A stretch of DNA of 64,000 bases, from positions 310,001 to 374,000 of the forward strand of contig NZ_CANLVF010000001.1 of NCBI RefSeq assembly GCF_947494555.1. The letters are read 5' to 3'. Under the pieces are notes generated by a model. That model did not search any database, was not told the DNA's origin, and saw nothing but the letters and a program-made list of their open reading frames with translations. A program made the position numbers and the translations under genes. This DNA is from an uncultured Roseibium sp. (GTDB lineage: Bacteria > Pseudomonadota > Alphaproteobacteria > Rhizobiales > Stappiaceae). Below are positions 8,644 to 17,702 of this stretch, piece after piece (within the stretch, counting starts at the first letter, position 1; every line of letters starts with the position of its first letter).

Positions 8644-9953
8644 CTGCAATTCACTCGGTCAAAGGACGGCGCGTATGGGATTCGCGCGGCAATCCGACAA
8701 TCGAAGTCGACGTGCGCCTGAAAGACGGTTCTCTCGGCCGGGCGATTGCGCCGGCCGGGGCGAGCAGGGGGACGCGCGAAGCGCTTGACCTGCGCGATGG
8801 TGGAAACCGGCTGCAGGGCAAGGGCGTTGCAAACGCATTGCGCGGCCTCAACGAAACAATCGCACCGGTTCTGATCGGAATGAATGCAGCCGACCAGTTG
8901 TCGATCGATCAGAAACTCATCGCCCTCGACCCGACGCCGATCAAGCAAAACCTCGGGGGCAACGCAATGGTCGCCACGTCCCTGGCGGTACTTCATGCCG
9001 CGGCCGCGAGCGCTGGCAAATCGCTCTGGCAATACGTTGCCGATCACTATGGTTGCGCTGCGTCGCTGCCCCTGCCTGAGATCCAGATTTTCGGTGGCGG
9101 TGCGCATGCAGGACGGCGGGTCGACATCCAGGATTTCATGATCATGGTGCCGGGGGCAAAGAGCTTCGACGAGGTCATGGAAGTGACCAACGAGGTTTAT
9201 TTTGCCGCCGGTGACCTTATGTCGTCGCGTGGCGGTCTTGCCGGCGTGGCGGACGAGGGCGGTTGGTGGCCCGAGTTCAAGAGCAATGAGGAAGCCCTGG
9301 AAACGCTGGTTCTTGCCATTGAGAAGGCTGGCGAGAAACCGGGCGATCGTGTGGTGATCTCTCTCGACGTTGCCGCCTCGGAGTTCGGTCGGGAGGGCCG
9401 TTACCGTCTGGCGCTCGAAGATCGGGAAATGGACAGCGGAGAGCTGATCGATCTGCTGGGAAACTGGCTTGATACCTATCCGATTGTCTCGATCGAAGAC
9501 CCGCTTGGCGAGGACGATACGCCGGGCATGGTCGAATTCACGAAGAGGCACGGTGAAAGCGTGCAGATCATCGGAGATGACTACCTGGTCACGAACGCCA
9601 ATCTCGTCGAACAGGCCAAGGCCGATCGAGCCTGCAATGCCGTTCTGGTCAAGGTGAACCAGGCGGGAACGGTCAGCGAGGCCGTTCAGGCCTTCTCGGC
9701 AGCCAAGCAGGCCGGTTGGGGCGCGATTGTGTCGGCTCGTTCCGGCGAGACCGAAGATGTCTCGATCTCTCACCTTGCAACCGGTCTTGGATGCGATCAG
9801 CTCAAAGTCGGATCCTTCACGCGATCGGAACGCATGGTGAAATGGAACGAGTGCCTGCGCATACAGGAAGAACTGGGAACGGATACGTTCGCCGCCGGCC
9901 GCGCATTGCGTGGAACATGGTGGGGCACGAAGCAAACGGGAATGAATAGATGA
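8640..9953 (+). CDS. Enolase-family paralogue with altered active site
   Basis: 437 residues, GTG start. The whole enolase fold aligns by eye. Retained (yeast number in brackets): S42 (S39), H156 (H159), E206 in ADEGGW (E211), D243 (D246), E286 (E295), D313 (D320), K338 (K345), R367-S368 and K389 (K396). Changed: the PSGASTGVHEA loop reads PAGASRGTREA (T40 to R43, H43 to R46), E168 becomes D165, and the substrate-contacting H373 becomes A366 in 'VSARSGETED'. The acid/base pair and metals are kept while the substrate pocket is remodelled. Coupling to a kinase and a sugar-acid pathway suggests dehydration of a different 2-phospho-hydroxy acid. It is unlikely to be the housekeeping glycolytic enzyme. 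Confidence 0.85.
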   Translation: MTAIHSVKGRRVWDSRGNPTIEVDVRLKDGSLGRAIAPAGASRGTREALDLRDGGNRLQGKGVANALRGLNETIAPVLIGMNAADQLSIDQKLIALDPTPIKQNLGGNAMVATSLAVLHAAAASAGKSLWQYVADHYGCAASLPLPEIQIFGGGAHAGRRVDIQDFMIMVPGAKSFDEVMEVTNEVYFAAGDLMSSRGGLAGVADEGGWWPEFKSNEEALETLVLAIEKAGEKPGDRVVISLDVAASEFGREGRYRLALEDREMDSGELIDLLGNWLDTYPIVSIEDPLGEDDTPGMVEFTKRHGESVQIIGDDYLVTNANLVEQAKADRACNAVLVKVNQAGTVSEAVQAFSAAKQAGWGAIVSARSGETEDVSISHLATGLGCDQLKVGSFTRSERMVKWNECLRIQEELGTDTFAAGRALRGTWWGTKQTGMNR

Positions 9954-10792
9954 AGTTCATGAGACTGGGCGACCCCGGTAAGGAGACCCCTTGCGTTCTG
10001 GATAAGGAAGGCGCGGCCAGAGACATTTCGGGCATGGTTCCCGATATTTCGCCCGAAACCATTTCAGGACTGATGGAGGCTGTCTCGCGCTATGATCTGA
10101 GCGCACTACCGTCCGTTGGCCAGGACGGTGTCCGGATCGCGGCACCTGTCAGTCAGCCGCGCAATATTTACTGTATCGGGCTGAACTACAGCGACCATGC
10201 CCGGGAAGCGGGAATGGATATTCCTGAAGAACCGATCCTGTTCAACAAGGCCTCCGGAACCTATTGCGGCCCCAACGATCCGATCCTCTATTCGCCGAAA
10301 ATGACCAAACTCGACTGGGAAGTCGAGCTTGGCATCGTAATCGGGCGTCCGACACTCAATGTGTCGAAGACCGAAGCGCTTGATTGCATACTGGGTTACA
10401 CGCTCGTCAATGATGTGTCGGAGCGTTCCTGGCAGCTTGAGCGCGGCGGTCAGTGGGCCAAGGGCAAGAGTTTCCCGAATTTCTGTCCGACAGGCCCCTG
10501 GATCGTCAGCGGAGACGAGGTCGGCGATGCGCGTGAACTGCCGATGTGGCTGGATGTCAACGGCACCAGAATGCAGAGCGGCAACACGGCAACGATGATT
10601 TTTGATCCGGCAACGATCGTCAGTTACCTGAGCGAGTTCCTGCGTCTGGAACCGGGAGACCTCATTTGCACGGGGACGCCGCCTGGTGTCGGGGCAGGCA
10701 TGAAACCGCCTGTCTGGCTGAAAGTTGGCGACACGGTTTCTCTCGGGATCGAGGGGCTGGGAAGCCAGCAACAGTCAGTCGAGGAGCTTTAG
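9950..10792 (+). CDS. FAH-family hydrolase, 2,4-diketo-3-deoxy-L-fuconate hydrolase-like
   Basis: 280 residues. The N-terminal domain starts '[18 protein letters not shown]', the form typical of ureidoglycolate lyase/2,4-diketo-3-deoxy-L-fuconate hydrolase proteins. The catalytic domain carries the metal ligands in '[11 protein letters not shown]' (two Glu) and 'NDVSERSWQ' (Asp). Known relatives cleave 2,4-diketo-3-deoxy sugar acids to pyruvate and a hydroxy acid in non-phosphorylating L-fucose/L-rhamnose pathways. The neighbouring SDR would supply the diketo acid. It overlaps the enolase stop by four bases (ATGA). Exact substrate is inferred. Confidence 0.82.
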   Translation: MKFMRLGDPGKETPCVLDKEGAARDISGMVPDISPETISGLMEAVSRYDLSALPSVGQDGVRIAAPVSQPRNIYCIGLNYSDHAREAGMDIPEEPILFNKASGTYCGPNDPILYSPKMTKLDWEVELGIVIGRPTLNVSKTEALDCILGYTLVNDVSERSWQLERGGQWAKGKSFPNFCPTGPWIVSGDEVGDARELPMWLDVNGTRMQSGNTATMIFDPATIVSYLSEFLRLEPGDLICTGTPPGVGAGMKPPVWLKVGDTVSLGIEGLGSQQQSVEEL

Positions 10793-10801
10793 GAGAAGGC
10801 G

Positions 10802-11542
10802 ATGACGGGCAGGTTGAATGGCAAAATGGCGGTTGTCACAGCAGCAGGGCAGGGCATAGGCCGCGCGGTCGCCGAGCGTCTGCACGCTGATGGCGCAACC
10901 GTCTTTGCCAGTGATCTTGACGAAGCACTGCTGAAAAGCCTGTCCTGTGCCGGGACCAGGCAGCTTGACGCGACCGATGGTGCCGCTGTCGAGGCGTATT
11001 TCGAAGACTTCGACCGCGTCGATATTCTGGTTCACTGTGTCGGCTATGTGCACCAGGGAACAATCGAGGAGTGTGCTGAAGAAGAGTGGGTGCACTCCTG
11101 CGACATTTCCCTGACCAGTGCCTACAGGGTGTTGCGTGCGGCCATTCCTAAAATGAAGGAAGGCGGCGGCAGCATCATCACGATTGGTTCTGTGGCTAGC
11201 TCGATCAAGGGGTTCCCGAAACGGGCTGCCTATTCGGCTGCCAAGGGCGGCGTGATCGGCCTGACAAAATCTGTGGCAGCAGATTATCTGAGCTGCGGCA
11301 TTCGCTGCAATTCGGTTTGTCCGGGGACTGTCGACAGCCCGTCCTTGCGTCAAAGAATTGAAGAGCTTTCGGATGAATTGGGTGGCCGGGAGGCCGCCCG
11401 GAAATTCTTCACAGACCGCCAACCCTCAGGGCGGTTCGGAACGGTGGAGGAGATTGCCGCCCTGTGTGCATATCTGGCGTCGGACGAAAGCGCCTTTGTG
11501 ACCGGGCAAGCGATCAACATAGACGGGGGGATCACCATCTAG
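10802..11542 (+). CDS. SDR oxidoreductase, 2-keto-3-deoxy-L-fuconate dehydrogenase-like
   Basis: 246 residues. Rossmann motif '[10 protein letters not shown]', active-site Ser in 'GSVASSIKG' and catalytic 'YSAAK' identify a classical short-chain dehydrogenase. The C-terminal segment '[30 protein letters not shown]' resembles the BDH2/2-keto-3-deoxy-L-fuconate 4-dehydrogenase group. Next to the FAH hydrolase it would oxidise a 2-keto-3-deoxy acid to the 2,4-diketo acid. It lies nine bases after the hydrolase and ends this transcription unit; the next promoter carries the LacI operator. Confidence 0.82.
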   Translation: MTGRLNGKMAVVTAAGQGIGRAVAERLHADGATVFASDLDEALLKSLSCAGTRQLDATDGAAVEAYFEDFDRVDILVHCVGYVHQGTIEECAEEEWVHSCDISLTSAYRVLRAAIPKMKEGGGSIITIGSVASSIKGFPKRAAYSAAKGGVIGLTKSVAADYLSCGIRCNSVCPGTVDSPSLRQRIEELSDELGGREAARKFFTDRQPSGRFGTVEEIAALCAYLASDESAFVTGQAINIDGGITI

Positions 11543-11596
11543 GCGGGCTCGCGCGAGCTCACCAGGAAGTGCCGCACACTCAATTTATCGGCAAGA

Positions 11597-11614
11597 AATG
11601 TTCACGTGAACGTT
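11597..11614. promoter_or_regulatory. Second LacI operator copy
   Basis: AATGTTCACGTGAACGTT matches the palindrome at 7583-7600 except for one base in the right arm. It lies 49-66 bases before the ATG of the sugar-binding protein gene, in a 120-base gap after the SDR gene. The position fits repression of the importer promoter by the product of 6518-7531. Confidence 0.78.
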
Positions 11615-11662
11615 TGTGTGCGGCTAAGTCGAACAAGGGTCATTTTCGAGGAGGAAAGACCG

Positions 11663-12937
11663 ATGACGATCTTGCGTAGGAAATTGATGATGCCGGCTGC
11701 TGCTGCGATGGTGGCATCAGGCGTTCTGGCCAGTGGCGCCTTGGCTGAACCAAAGACAAACCTGCTTCATCAATGGCATTCAGGTTCGAATGCCGAAGCC
11801 ATCAACGTACTTGGCGAGATGTTCGAGGCGCAGGGTGGAAGCTGGAACCAGACGGCTATTCCAGGGCACACCTCGAACACGATTGCACGCCTGCGCGCAG
11901 ACGTTATTTCCGGAAACCCGCCATCCGCCGTTCAGCTCAAAGGACCGGAGATCGGAGAATGGGCCAAGACCGGCCTGACGGCAGATCTGAATGCACTGGC
12001 GGAAGAGGAAAAATGGGAAGACGTTGTCGCGCCTGAACTCGTCAGCGTGATGAAACCGCACGGCCAATGGGTGGCATCTCCGATGAACATCCACCGGATC
12101 GACTGGATGTGGGCATCGAAATCGGCCATGGACGCGATTGGCGCTGAAGAACTGCCGAAGACCTGGGATGAGTTCAATGTTCTGGCCGAACAGATGGCGG
12201 AAAAAGGCATCATTCCGGTCGCCCATGGCGGACAGGACTGGATCGACGGGACGCTGTTTGAAATCGTGGCTCAGGGCATCAGCACCGACCTGTTCAGACG
12301 CGCCTTTATCGACCTGGATCTCGAAGCGCTGAACAGCCCCGAAATGGTGGCGGCCTTTGATCAGTTGCGCAAAATGGTCGGCTGGATGGATCCGGCGTTT
12401 CCCGGGCGCGGCTGGGAAGAGCCACTGAACATGATGGCAAAGGGTGAAGCCGGGTTCTATTTCCACGGCGACTGGGCCATCGGTACAATGAATGCGGCCG
12501 GGTATGAATACGGCAAGGACTATCTTTGCGCCGGTGCACCGATGAACAGCGGTGATCCGGGATACATCCTCAACTCGGATTCCGTCGTTTTCTTCAAGCA
12601 ATCCGATCCTGACTTTATCGAAGGCCAGAAGATGATGGCATCGCTGGTCATGTCCCCGGATTTCCAGAAGGTGTTCAATGTTGCCAAGGGCTCCATCCCG
12701 GCGCGTATGGATATTGAGCTCGGAGATGAGTTCAATCCCTGCCAGCAACTCAATCTCGTCGATCTGCGTAATGCCGCCGAAGCCGGCACTGTCGTGCGGT
12801 CGATGGCGCACAACATGGCTGTTCCGGAGAAATTCCGCAAAGCGATGTTCACCGTCATTTCGGAATTTATCACCAGCGACATGAGCTCTGAGGACGCGGC
12901 GCAGAAAATGGCTGAAGCCGCGATCAACGAATACTGA
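11663..12937 (+). CDS. Sugar ABC transporter substrate-binding protein (family 1)
   Basis: 424 residues from ATG 11663, preceded by GAGGAGG; an upstream in-frame start at 11606 lies over the operator and is rejected. A Sec signal peptide ('LRRKLMMPAAAAMVASGVLASGALA') precedes mature 'EPKTNLLHQWHSG'. The fold is the MalE/UgpB group that binds mono- or oligosaccharides in the periplasm. It heads an operon with two permeases, an ATPase and two SDR genes. Confidence 0.92.
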   Translation: MTILRRKLMMPAAAAMVASGVLASGALAEPKTNLLHQWHSGSNAEAINVLGEMFEAQGGSWNQTAIPGHTSNTIARLRADVISGNPPSAVQLKGPEIGEWAKTGLTADLNALAEEEKWEDVVAPELVSVMKPHGQWVASPMNIHRIDWMWASKSAMDAIGAEELPKTWDEFNVLAEQMAEKGIIPVAHGGQDWIDGTLFEIVAQGISTDLFRRAFIDLDLEALNSPEMVAAFDQLRKMVGWMDPAFPGRGWEEPLNMMAKGEAGFYFHGDWAIGTMNAAGYEYGKDYLCAGAPMNSGDPGYILNSDSVVFFKQSDPDFIEGQKMMASLVMSPDFQKVFNVAKGSIPARMDIELGDEFNPCQQLNLVDLRNAAEAGTVVRSMAHNMAVPEKFRKAMFTVISEFITSDMSSEDAAQKMAEAAINEY

Positions 12938-12962
12938 TCGCATCAAATCGGGGAAGGGCTTT

Positions 12963-13946
12963 GTGAAAGCCCTTCCTGCATCCTATCAACCACTCGGGCA
13001 CGTCATGCAGTCTGTTGCGCTTACGCCGGAGTTCAGGACAAGGCCGGTCAGTCGCGCCGCAAGATTGGCGCAACTGGTCCCGACGCTTGTACTGCTCCCG
13101 ACACTCGTTACCACGGGCATCTACATCTTCGTTTTTGTCTGCTGGAACATTTACCTGTCGCTTTCCAGTTCGACGCTTCTGCCGGTCTACGACTTTGCCG
13201 GGTTTGACGCCTATACAAGGCTTTGGCGAAACCCGCGCTGGACAACAGGCGTGCAGAACCTTGCCGTGTTCGGAACGCTGTACATCGTGTTTTCCGTTCT
13301 TGTCGGTGTCACGCTCGCCATACTGATGGACCAGCGGGTTAAGGGTGAGAACTTCCTCCGTTCGATCTTTCTTTATCCAATCGCGATTTCGTTTGTTGTC
13401 ACCGGCACCACCTGGCAGTGGATCCTGAACCCGTCGACCGGACTTGAAAAGTTCTTCCATGATCTCGGGTGGACGGGATTTGAATTCAGCCTGATCACGA
13501 ACCGGGAAACCGCGCTTTATGCAGTGGTTTTGGCCGCTGTCTGGCACGCGTCGGGTTTTGTGATGGTGATGGTTCTGGCTGCCCTGCGCGGGGTTGATCA
13601 GGACGTGGTCAAGGCAGGGCGTATCGACGGCGCCAGCATGATCAAGATCTACCGGAGGATCATCCTGCCCTCAATCTGGCCGGTGATGATTTCGGTGCTG
13701 ATCATCCTGCTGCAGTTCGCGATCAAGACTTTCGACCTCGTTCTGGCACTCACCCATGGCGGCCCGGGCATTTCAACGACATTTCCGGCAATCTTTGTCT
13801 ACGACCGGCTGTTTGCAGCCGGAGAACTCGCGCAGGGTGCAGCCGCCGCGGTCTGGCTGTTGATCGGCCTGATCGTCGTGCTTTTGCCGGTCATCGCGCT
13901 CGGCTGGGTTTACCGCAAGCATAAAACGGGAGGCGGACATGGCTGA
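12963..13946 (+). CDS. Sugar ABC transporter permease, MalF/UgpA type
   Basis: 327 residues from GTG 12963 with GGGGAAGG just upstream; ATG 13005 is an alternative that removes 14 residues. Six transmembrane helices; the coupling motif is 'VVKAGRIDGASMIKIYRRIILPSI', the EAA loop of MalF-like proteins. It pairs with the next permease, with an eight-base overlap. Confidence 0.9.
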   Translation: MKALPASYQPLGHVMQSVALTPEFRTRPVSRAARLAQLVPTLVLLPTLVTTGIYIFVFVCWNIYLSLSSSTLLPVYDFAGFDAYTRLWRNPRWTTGVQNLAVFGTLYIVFSVLVGVTLAILMDQRVKGENFLRSIFLYPIAISFVVTGTTWQWILNPSTGLEKFFHDLGWTGFEFSLITNRETALYAVVLAAVWHASGFVMVMVLAALRGVDQDVVKAGRIDGASMIKIYRRIILPSIWPVMISVLIILLQFAIKTFDLVLALTHGGPGISTTFPAIFVYDRLFAAGELAQGAAAAVWLLIGLIVVLLPVIALGWVYRKHKTGGGHG

Positions 13947-14838
13947 CGCGCAAACCCTGCCTGATTTCAACCGGAAACGGCCTTTCAATGCACGTCTGCT
14001 TGCGTCCAGAGTGCTGGTCTATGCGACCCTGATTGTGGTTGGCCTGTTCGCGATCATGCCGCTTGCTGTCATCTTCCTGAATTCGCTTCGCTACAACGAG
14101 GACATACTCAGGGAAAGCTTCATTGGCTGGCCGACCAGGACCACCCTGGAAAACTGGGACGTTGCCTGGAGTTCTGCCTGCATCAACGCCAGTTGCACAG
14201 GCGTGGAACCCTATTTCTGGGCCTCCATGCTGATGGTCGTTCCGGCAACCATGATCTCCACCGCGATAGGTCTGCTGAACGGCTTCGCGCTCACCAAATG
14301 GAAGATGCCGTTTGCAAGTGTCGTGTTCGTAGCGATCACGATCGGTGTGTTCCTGCCCCCGCAGGTGGTCCTGCTTCCCTGGGCCATCGCACTGTCCTGG
14401 CTGGGTCTTTCCAAGTCGCTGGCAGGACTTGCGCTTGTGCACATCATTCAGGGGACCTGTTTCACCACACTCTTTTGCCGTAACTACCTGATCAATCTGC
14501 CGGATGATCTGATCAAGGCGGCGCGCATCGATGGTGCGGGCTTCTTCAGGACGTTCTGGAAGATCGTTGTGCCTTTGTCTCCGCCAATCATCATCGTGAC
14601 GGTGATCTGGCAGTTCACCTTCATATGGAACGAGTTCCTCTTTGCCGTGACGTTCAGTTCCTCCGACTTCCGGCCGATTACGGCCGCGCTCATGTCACTC
14701 AACGCGGACGATACCGGTGTCAGCGAATACGGCTTCGGATCTGCCGCCGTTCTGATCGCGGCGATACCGCCTCTCCTGATCTACTTCTTCGGCGGCCGCT
14801 ATTTCGTCCGCGGTCTTACACAGGGAGCTGTCAAATAA
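13939..14838 (+). CDS. Sugar ABC transporter permease, MalG/UgpE type
   Basis: 299 residues, six helices, EAA loop 'LIKAARIDGAGFFRTFWKIVVPL'. A Cys-containing stretch, 'SACINASCTGVEP', sits in the first periplasmic loop. It overlaps the upstream permease, and its TAA shares a base with the ATG of the ATPase, so all four transporter genes are translated as a unit. Confidence 0.9.
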   Translation: MADAQTLPDFNRKRPFNARLLASRVLVYATLIVVGLFAIMPLAVIFLNSLRYNEDILRESFIGWPTRTTLENWDVAWSSACINASCTGVEPYFWASMLMVVPATMISTAIGLLNGFALTKWKMPFASVVFVAITIGVFLPPQVVLLPWAIALSWLGLSKSLAGLALVHIIQGTCFTTLFCRNYLINLPDDLIKAARIDGAGFFRTFWKIVVPLSPPIIIVTVIWQFTFIWNEFLFAVTFSSSDFRPITAALMSLNADDTGVSEYGFGSAAVLIAAIPPLLIYFFGGRYFVRGLTQGAVK

Positions 14839-15947
14839 TGGCAAGCCTCACTATCAGCAACGCCTGGAAAAAATACGGCGACTTTCTGGCTCTTCGCGAT
14901 ATCAATCTGGACATCGAGGACGGAGAGTTTGTCGTTCTTGTAGGCCCCTCCGGGTGTGGGAAATCCACGCTCCTCTCGATCATCGCCGGACTTGAGGAAA
15001 TCTCCTATGGGACGCTGAACATGGGCAGCCGGGATGTGACCGACCTGTCGGCCAAGGACCGGAATATCGCAATGGTGTTCCAGTCCTACGCGCTTTATCC
15101 AACCATGTCCGTGCGCGAGAACATCACGTTCGGCATGGAAAACAGGAAGACCCCCAAGGACCAGCAGAAAAAGGCGGTCGCGGACGTTGCAAAGCTTCTG
15201 CAGATCGAAGCGCTCCTGGAGCGGAAACCGTCGCAACTCTCCGGCGGACAACGCCAGCGCGTTGCCATGGGGCGGGCGCTCGTGCGGGACCCTCAATTGT
15301 TCCTGTTTGACGAACCTCTTTCCAATCTCGATGCAAAGCTCCGCGTCGAGATGCGCACCGAAATCAAGAAGCTGCACAAACGGCTGGGCCAGACGATCGT
15401 TTACGTCACGCATGACCAGATCGAGGCGATGACGCTGTCGGATCGCATCGTGGTCATGAATGGCGGGATCGTTCAGCAATTCGCGGATCCGGACACCATC
15501 TACCGGGAGCCGGCGAACAGGTTCGTTGCCGGTTTCATGGGATCGCCTTCCATGAATTTCATTGACGCGGTGGTCGAAGGTGAACCCGGGGACATAACCC
15601 TGGTTCGACGGTCCGGCGATGGCGAACTGACGATCCCCCTGAAAGACCGTCATAACGAACTTGCCGCTTTTGCCGGCAGGACCGTTACCATAGGGGCGCG
15701 CCCGGAGCATTTCGTCCTGACCAGTACAGGTGAAGATGAGTTCGTGCCGATTTCGGCCCGTGTCGATGTGGTTGAGCCGACCGGTCCTGACACGATGTTG
15801 GTGTTCTCGTCTGCGGATCTCTCTCTCGTGGCAGTTTTGCCGGCGAATTTCCGCCCGGAGGAAGACGCCCGGATTGACCTCTTTCTCGACCTCGAGAACA
15901 TCTGCTTTTTCGATCCAGAGACAACCAATCGGATCCCAAGGACTTGA
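14838..15947 (+). CDS. Sugar ABC transporter ATP-binding protein, UgpC/MalK type
   Basis: 369 residues from ATG 14838; the longer open frame from 14625 overlaps the permease and is rejected. Walker A 'GPSGCGKS', signature 'LSGGQRQR', Walker B 'LFLFDEPLSNLD', H-loop 'VYVTHDQ', followed by a C-terminal OB-fold (TOBE) domain with 'TIGARPEHFVL'. It energises the 13/14-kb permeases and, since UgpC-type ATPases are often shared, might also serve the ATPase-less sugar importer at 30903-34496. Confidence 0.9.
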   Translation: MASLTISNAWKKYGDFLALRDINLDIEDGEFVVLVGPSGCGKSTLLSIIAGLEEISYGTLNMGSRDVTDLSAKDRNIAMVFQSYALYPTMSVRENITFGMENRKTPKDQQKKAVADVAKLLQIEALLERKPSQLSGGQRQRVAMGRALVRDPQLFLFDEPLSNLDAKLRVEMRTEIKKLHKRLGQTIVYVTHDQIEAMTLSDRIVVMNGGIVQQFADPDTIYREPANRFVAGFMGSPSMNFIDAVVEGEPGDITLVRRSGDGELTIPLKDRHNELAAFAGRTVTIGARPEHFVLTSTGEDEFVPISARVDVVEPTGPDTMLVFSSADLSLVAVLPANFRPEEDARIDLFLDLENICFFDPETTNRIPRT

Positions 15948-15950
15948 AGA

Positions 15951-16715
15951 ATGACGGACTTCGCACATTACCCGAGCCTTCAGGGCCTGAACGCATTCGT
16001 GACGGGAGGTGCGACCGGTATCGGGGCTGCGATCGTTTCGGCTTATGCAGCACAAGGCGTTCGGGTGGGGTTTGTCGATGTCAACGAAAGCGCAGGGACA
16101 GCGCTTCGCAAACGGCTTGAAGAGCAAGGAGCGGAGGTCTGGTTCCGCGCCATGGACGTAACTGAGACGCGGGAGCTGCAGTCGACCATTAAGATGTTTT
16201 CGGAGAGTGGAGGGCCGGTCGATCTTCTCGTCAACAACGTTGCCAACGATACGCGCCATGCGTGGAGCGACGTGACGCCGGAGATGTGGGAAAAGTCGCT
16301 CGCAGTCAATCTTAACCCGGTGTTCTTCGCGATACAGGCCGTCGCTGCCAGCATGATGGAAAGGCAACGCGGTTCGATCATCAATTTCGGCTCTATCTCC
16401 TGGAAGGCAAAACACGGCGGCATGCCCGCCTATACGACCGCAAAGGCGGCCATTCACGGGCTGACGCGTTCATTTGTGCGGGAGTTCGGTGCACACGGCG
16501 TGCGCATAAACACCGTGCTTCCGGGCTGGGTGCTGACCGATCGTCAGCTGACAGAGCATTTCGGTGATGACGGCAAGTCGATCCTCGATCAGAACCAGCC
16601 TTTGCGCGGCACGATCAACGAAAGGGATGTGGCGGCACTTGTGATGTTCTTGAGCGCCGACGACAGTTCCATGTGCACGGGCCAGGAATTCACGCTCGAT
16701 GGCGGCTGGATCTGA
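15951..16715 (+). CDS. SDR oxidoreductase, sugar 1-dehydrogenase-like
   Basis: 254 residues. 'TGGATGIGAA' is the NAD(P)-binding motif, 'GSISWKAKHGGMPAYTTAK' holds the catalytic Ser and YxxxK. The 'NNVANDTRHAW' segment resembles L-fucose/D-galactose/L-arabinose 1-dehydrogenase type SDRs. The likely role is oxidation of the imported sugar to its lactone, the first step of the pathway completed by 8640-11542. It starts three bases after the ATPase stop. Confidence 0.78.
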   Translation: MTDFAHYPSLQGLNAFVTGGATGIGAAIVSAYAAQGVRVGFVDVNESAGTALRKRLEEQGAEVWFRAMDVTETRELQSTIKMFSESGGPVDLLVNNVANDTRHAWSDVTPEMWEKSLAVNLNPVFFAIQAVAASMMERQRGSIINFGSISWKAKHGGMPAYTTAKAAIHGLTRSFVREFGAHGVRINTVLPGWVLTDRQLTEHFGDDGKSILDQNQPLRGTINERDVAALVMFLSADDSSMCTGQEFTLDGGWI

Positions 16716-16739
16716 TTACTTAATAACCGGAGACTTTTC

Positions 16740-17492
16740 ATGAACAGAATAGATCTAGACGGACGTGTCGCGATCGTGACGGGAGCCGCGCGGGGCATGG
16801 GCTTTGCAATTGCGCAACGGTTTTTGCAGTCAGGGGCGGCCGTTATGCTTTGGGACCTGAAAGAGGACACTCTGCGCGAAGCGCAGAAAAAACTCAGCGC
16901 ATTTGGCGATGTGCAGGCCGAGCAGCTTGATGTCGTCGACTTTCAGGTGGTCCGGGCCGCCGCCGACCGCGTCAAGGAAAAGCATGGCAGGATAGACATC
17001 CTGGTCAATTCCGCCGGGATTGCCGGCGTGAATACACCGCTTGCTGATTATCCGCTGGACGTCTGGAACCAGGTCATGAGCGTCAACCTCAATGGTATCT
17101 TTCATACCTGCAAGGCCGTTGTGCCGCATATGCAATCCGGTGGTTACGGCAGGATCGTCAATATAGCCTCAATGGCGGGGAAGGACGGAAATCCCAACGC
17201 GTCCGCATACTCGGTTTCAAAGGGTGCCGTCATCACGCTGACCAAGAGCCTCGGCAAGGAACTCGCGCAGCAAGGCATTGCGGTGAATGTCGTTGCACCT
17301 GCCGTCGTGGGGACTGAAATGCTTCAGGACGTTACTGAAGAACAGCTCGGTTACATGCTTGCAAAGATCCCGATGGGGCGCATGGGAACGGTCGGAGAGA
17401 CTTCGGGCCTCGTGAGCTGGCTTGCGTCCGAAGAGTGTTCCTATTCCACCGGTGCCGTTTACGATCTCTCCGGCGGGCGGGCAACTTACTAG
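16740..17492 (+). CDS. SDR oxidoreductase
   Basis: 250 residues, with 'TGAARGMGFA', 'NSAGIAG', Ser in 'NIASMAGKDG' and 'YSVSK'. Closest in style to 3-ketoacyl-ACP-reductase-like or 2-keto-3-deoxy-L-fuconate dehydrogenase-like SDRs used in sugar catabolism. It is the third SDR of the cluster and the last gene of the importer operon. Substrate not resolvable from sequence alone. Confidence 0.78.
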   Translation: MNRIDLDGRVAIVTGAARGMGFAIAQRFLQSGAAVMLWDLKEDTLREAQKKLSAFGDVQAEQLDVVDFQVVRAAADRVKEKHGRIDILVNSAGIAGVNTPLADYPLDVWNQVMSVNLNGIFHTCKAVVPHMQSGGYGRIVNIASMAGKDGNPNASAYSVSKGAVITLTKSLGKELAQQGIAVNVVAPAVVGTEMLQDVTEEQLGYMLAKIPMGRMGTVGETSGLVSWLASEECSYSTGAVYDLSGGRATY

Positions 17493-17557
17493 GCTGGATC
17501 ACCCGCTATCCATCCATAAGACACATGACACGGCGGCCGTGGTTCTCTGCCGAGCGG

Positions 17558-17584
17558 AGCGATTGCGTTGACCGATCGCTTTTC
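17558..17584 (+). terminator. Probable terminator after the importer/SDR operon
   Basis: AGCGAT (17558-17563) pairs with ATCGCT (17575-17580) and is followed by TTTCTC. The stem is short but sits about 65 bases after the last gene of a long operon. Confidence 0.4.
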
Positions 17585-17702
17585 TCGCAGATGTCGAAAG
17601 TGGCATTATTCTCTAAAAAACATCGTGACGGTTCTAGTCTACGGACCTCGGCATGATTATAAGTGAGCATGTGTTCATTAATGGCAAGCAAGAGGTGTTC
17701 CA

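Noticed and set aside
8409..9935. 508-codon minus-strand open frame opposite the kinase/enolase genes
   Set aside because: Runs through the convincingly coded enolase gene with no family resemblance and no ribosome site.
14799..16457. 552-codon minus-strand open frame opposite the ATPase and SDR genes
   Set aside because: Composition is unlike a protein (Arg/His-rich, no motifs) and it mirrors two strongly supported genes; a typical high-GC antisense frame.
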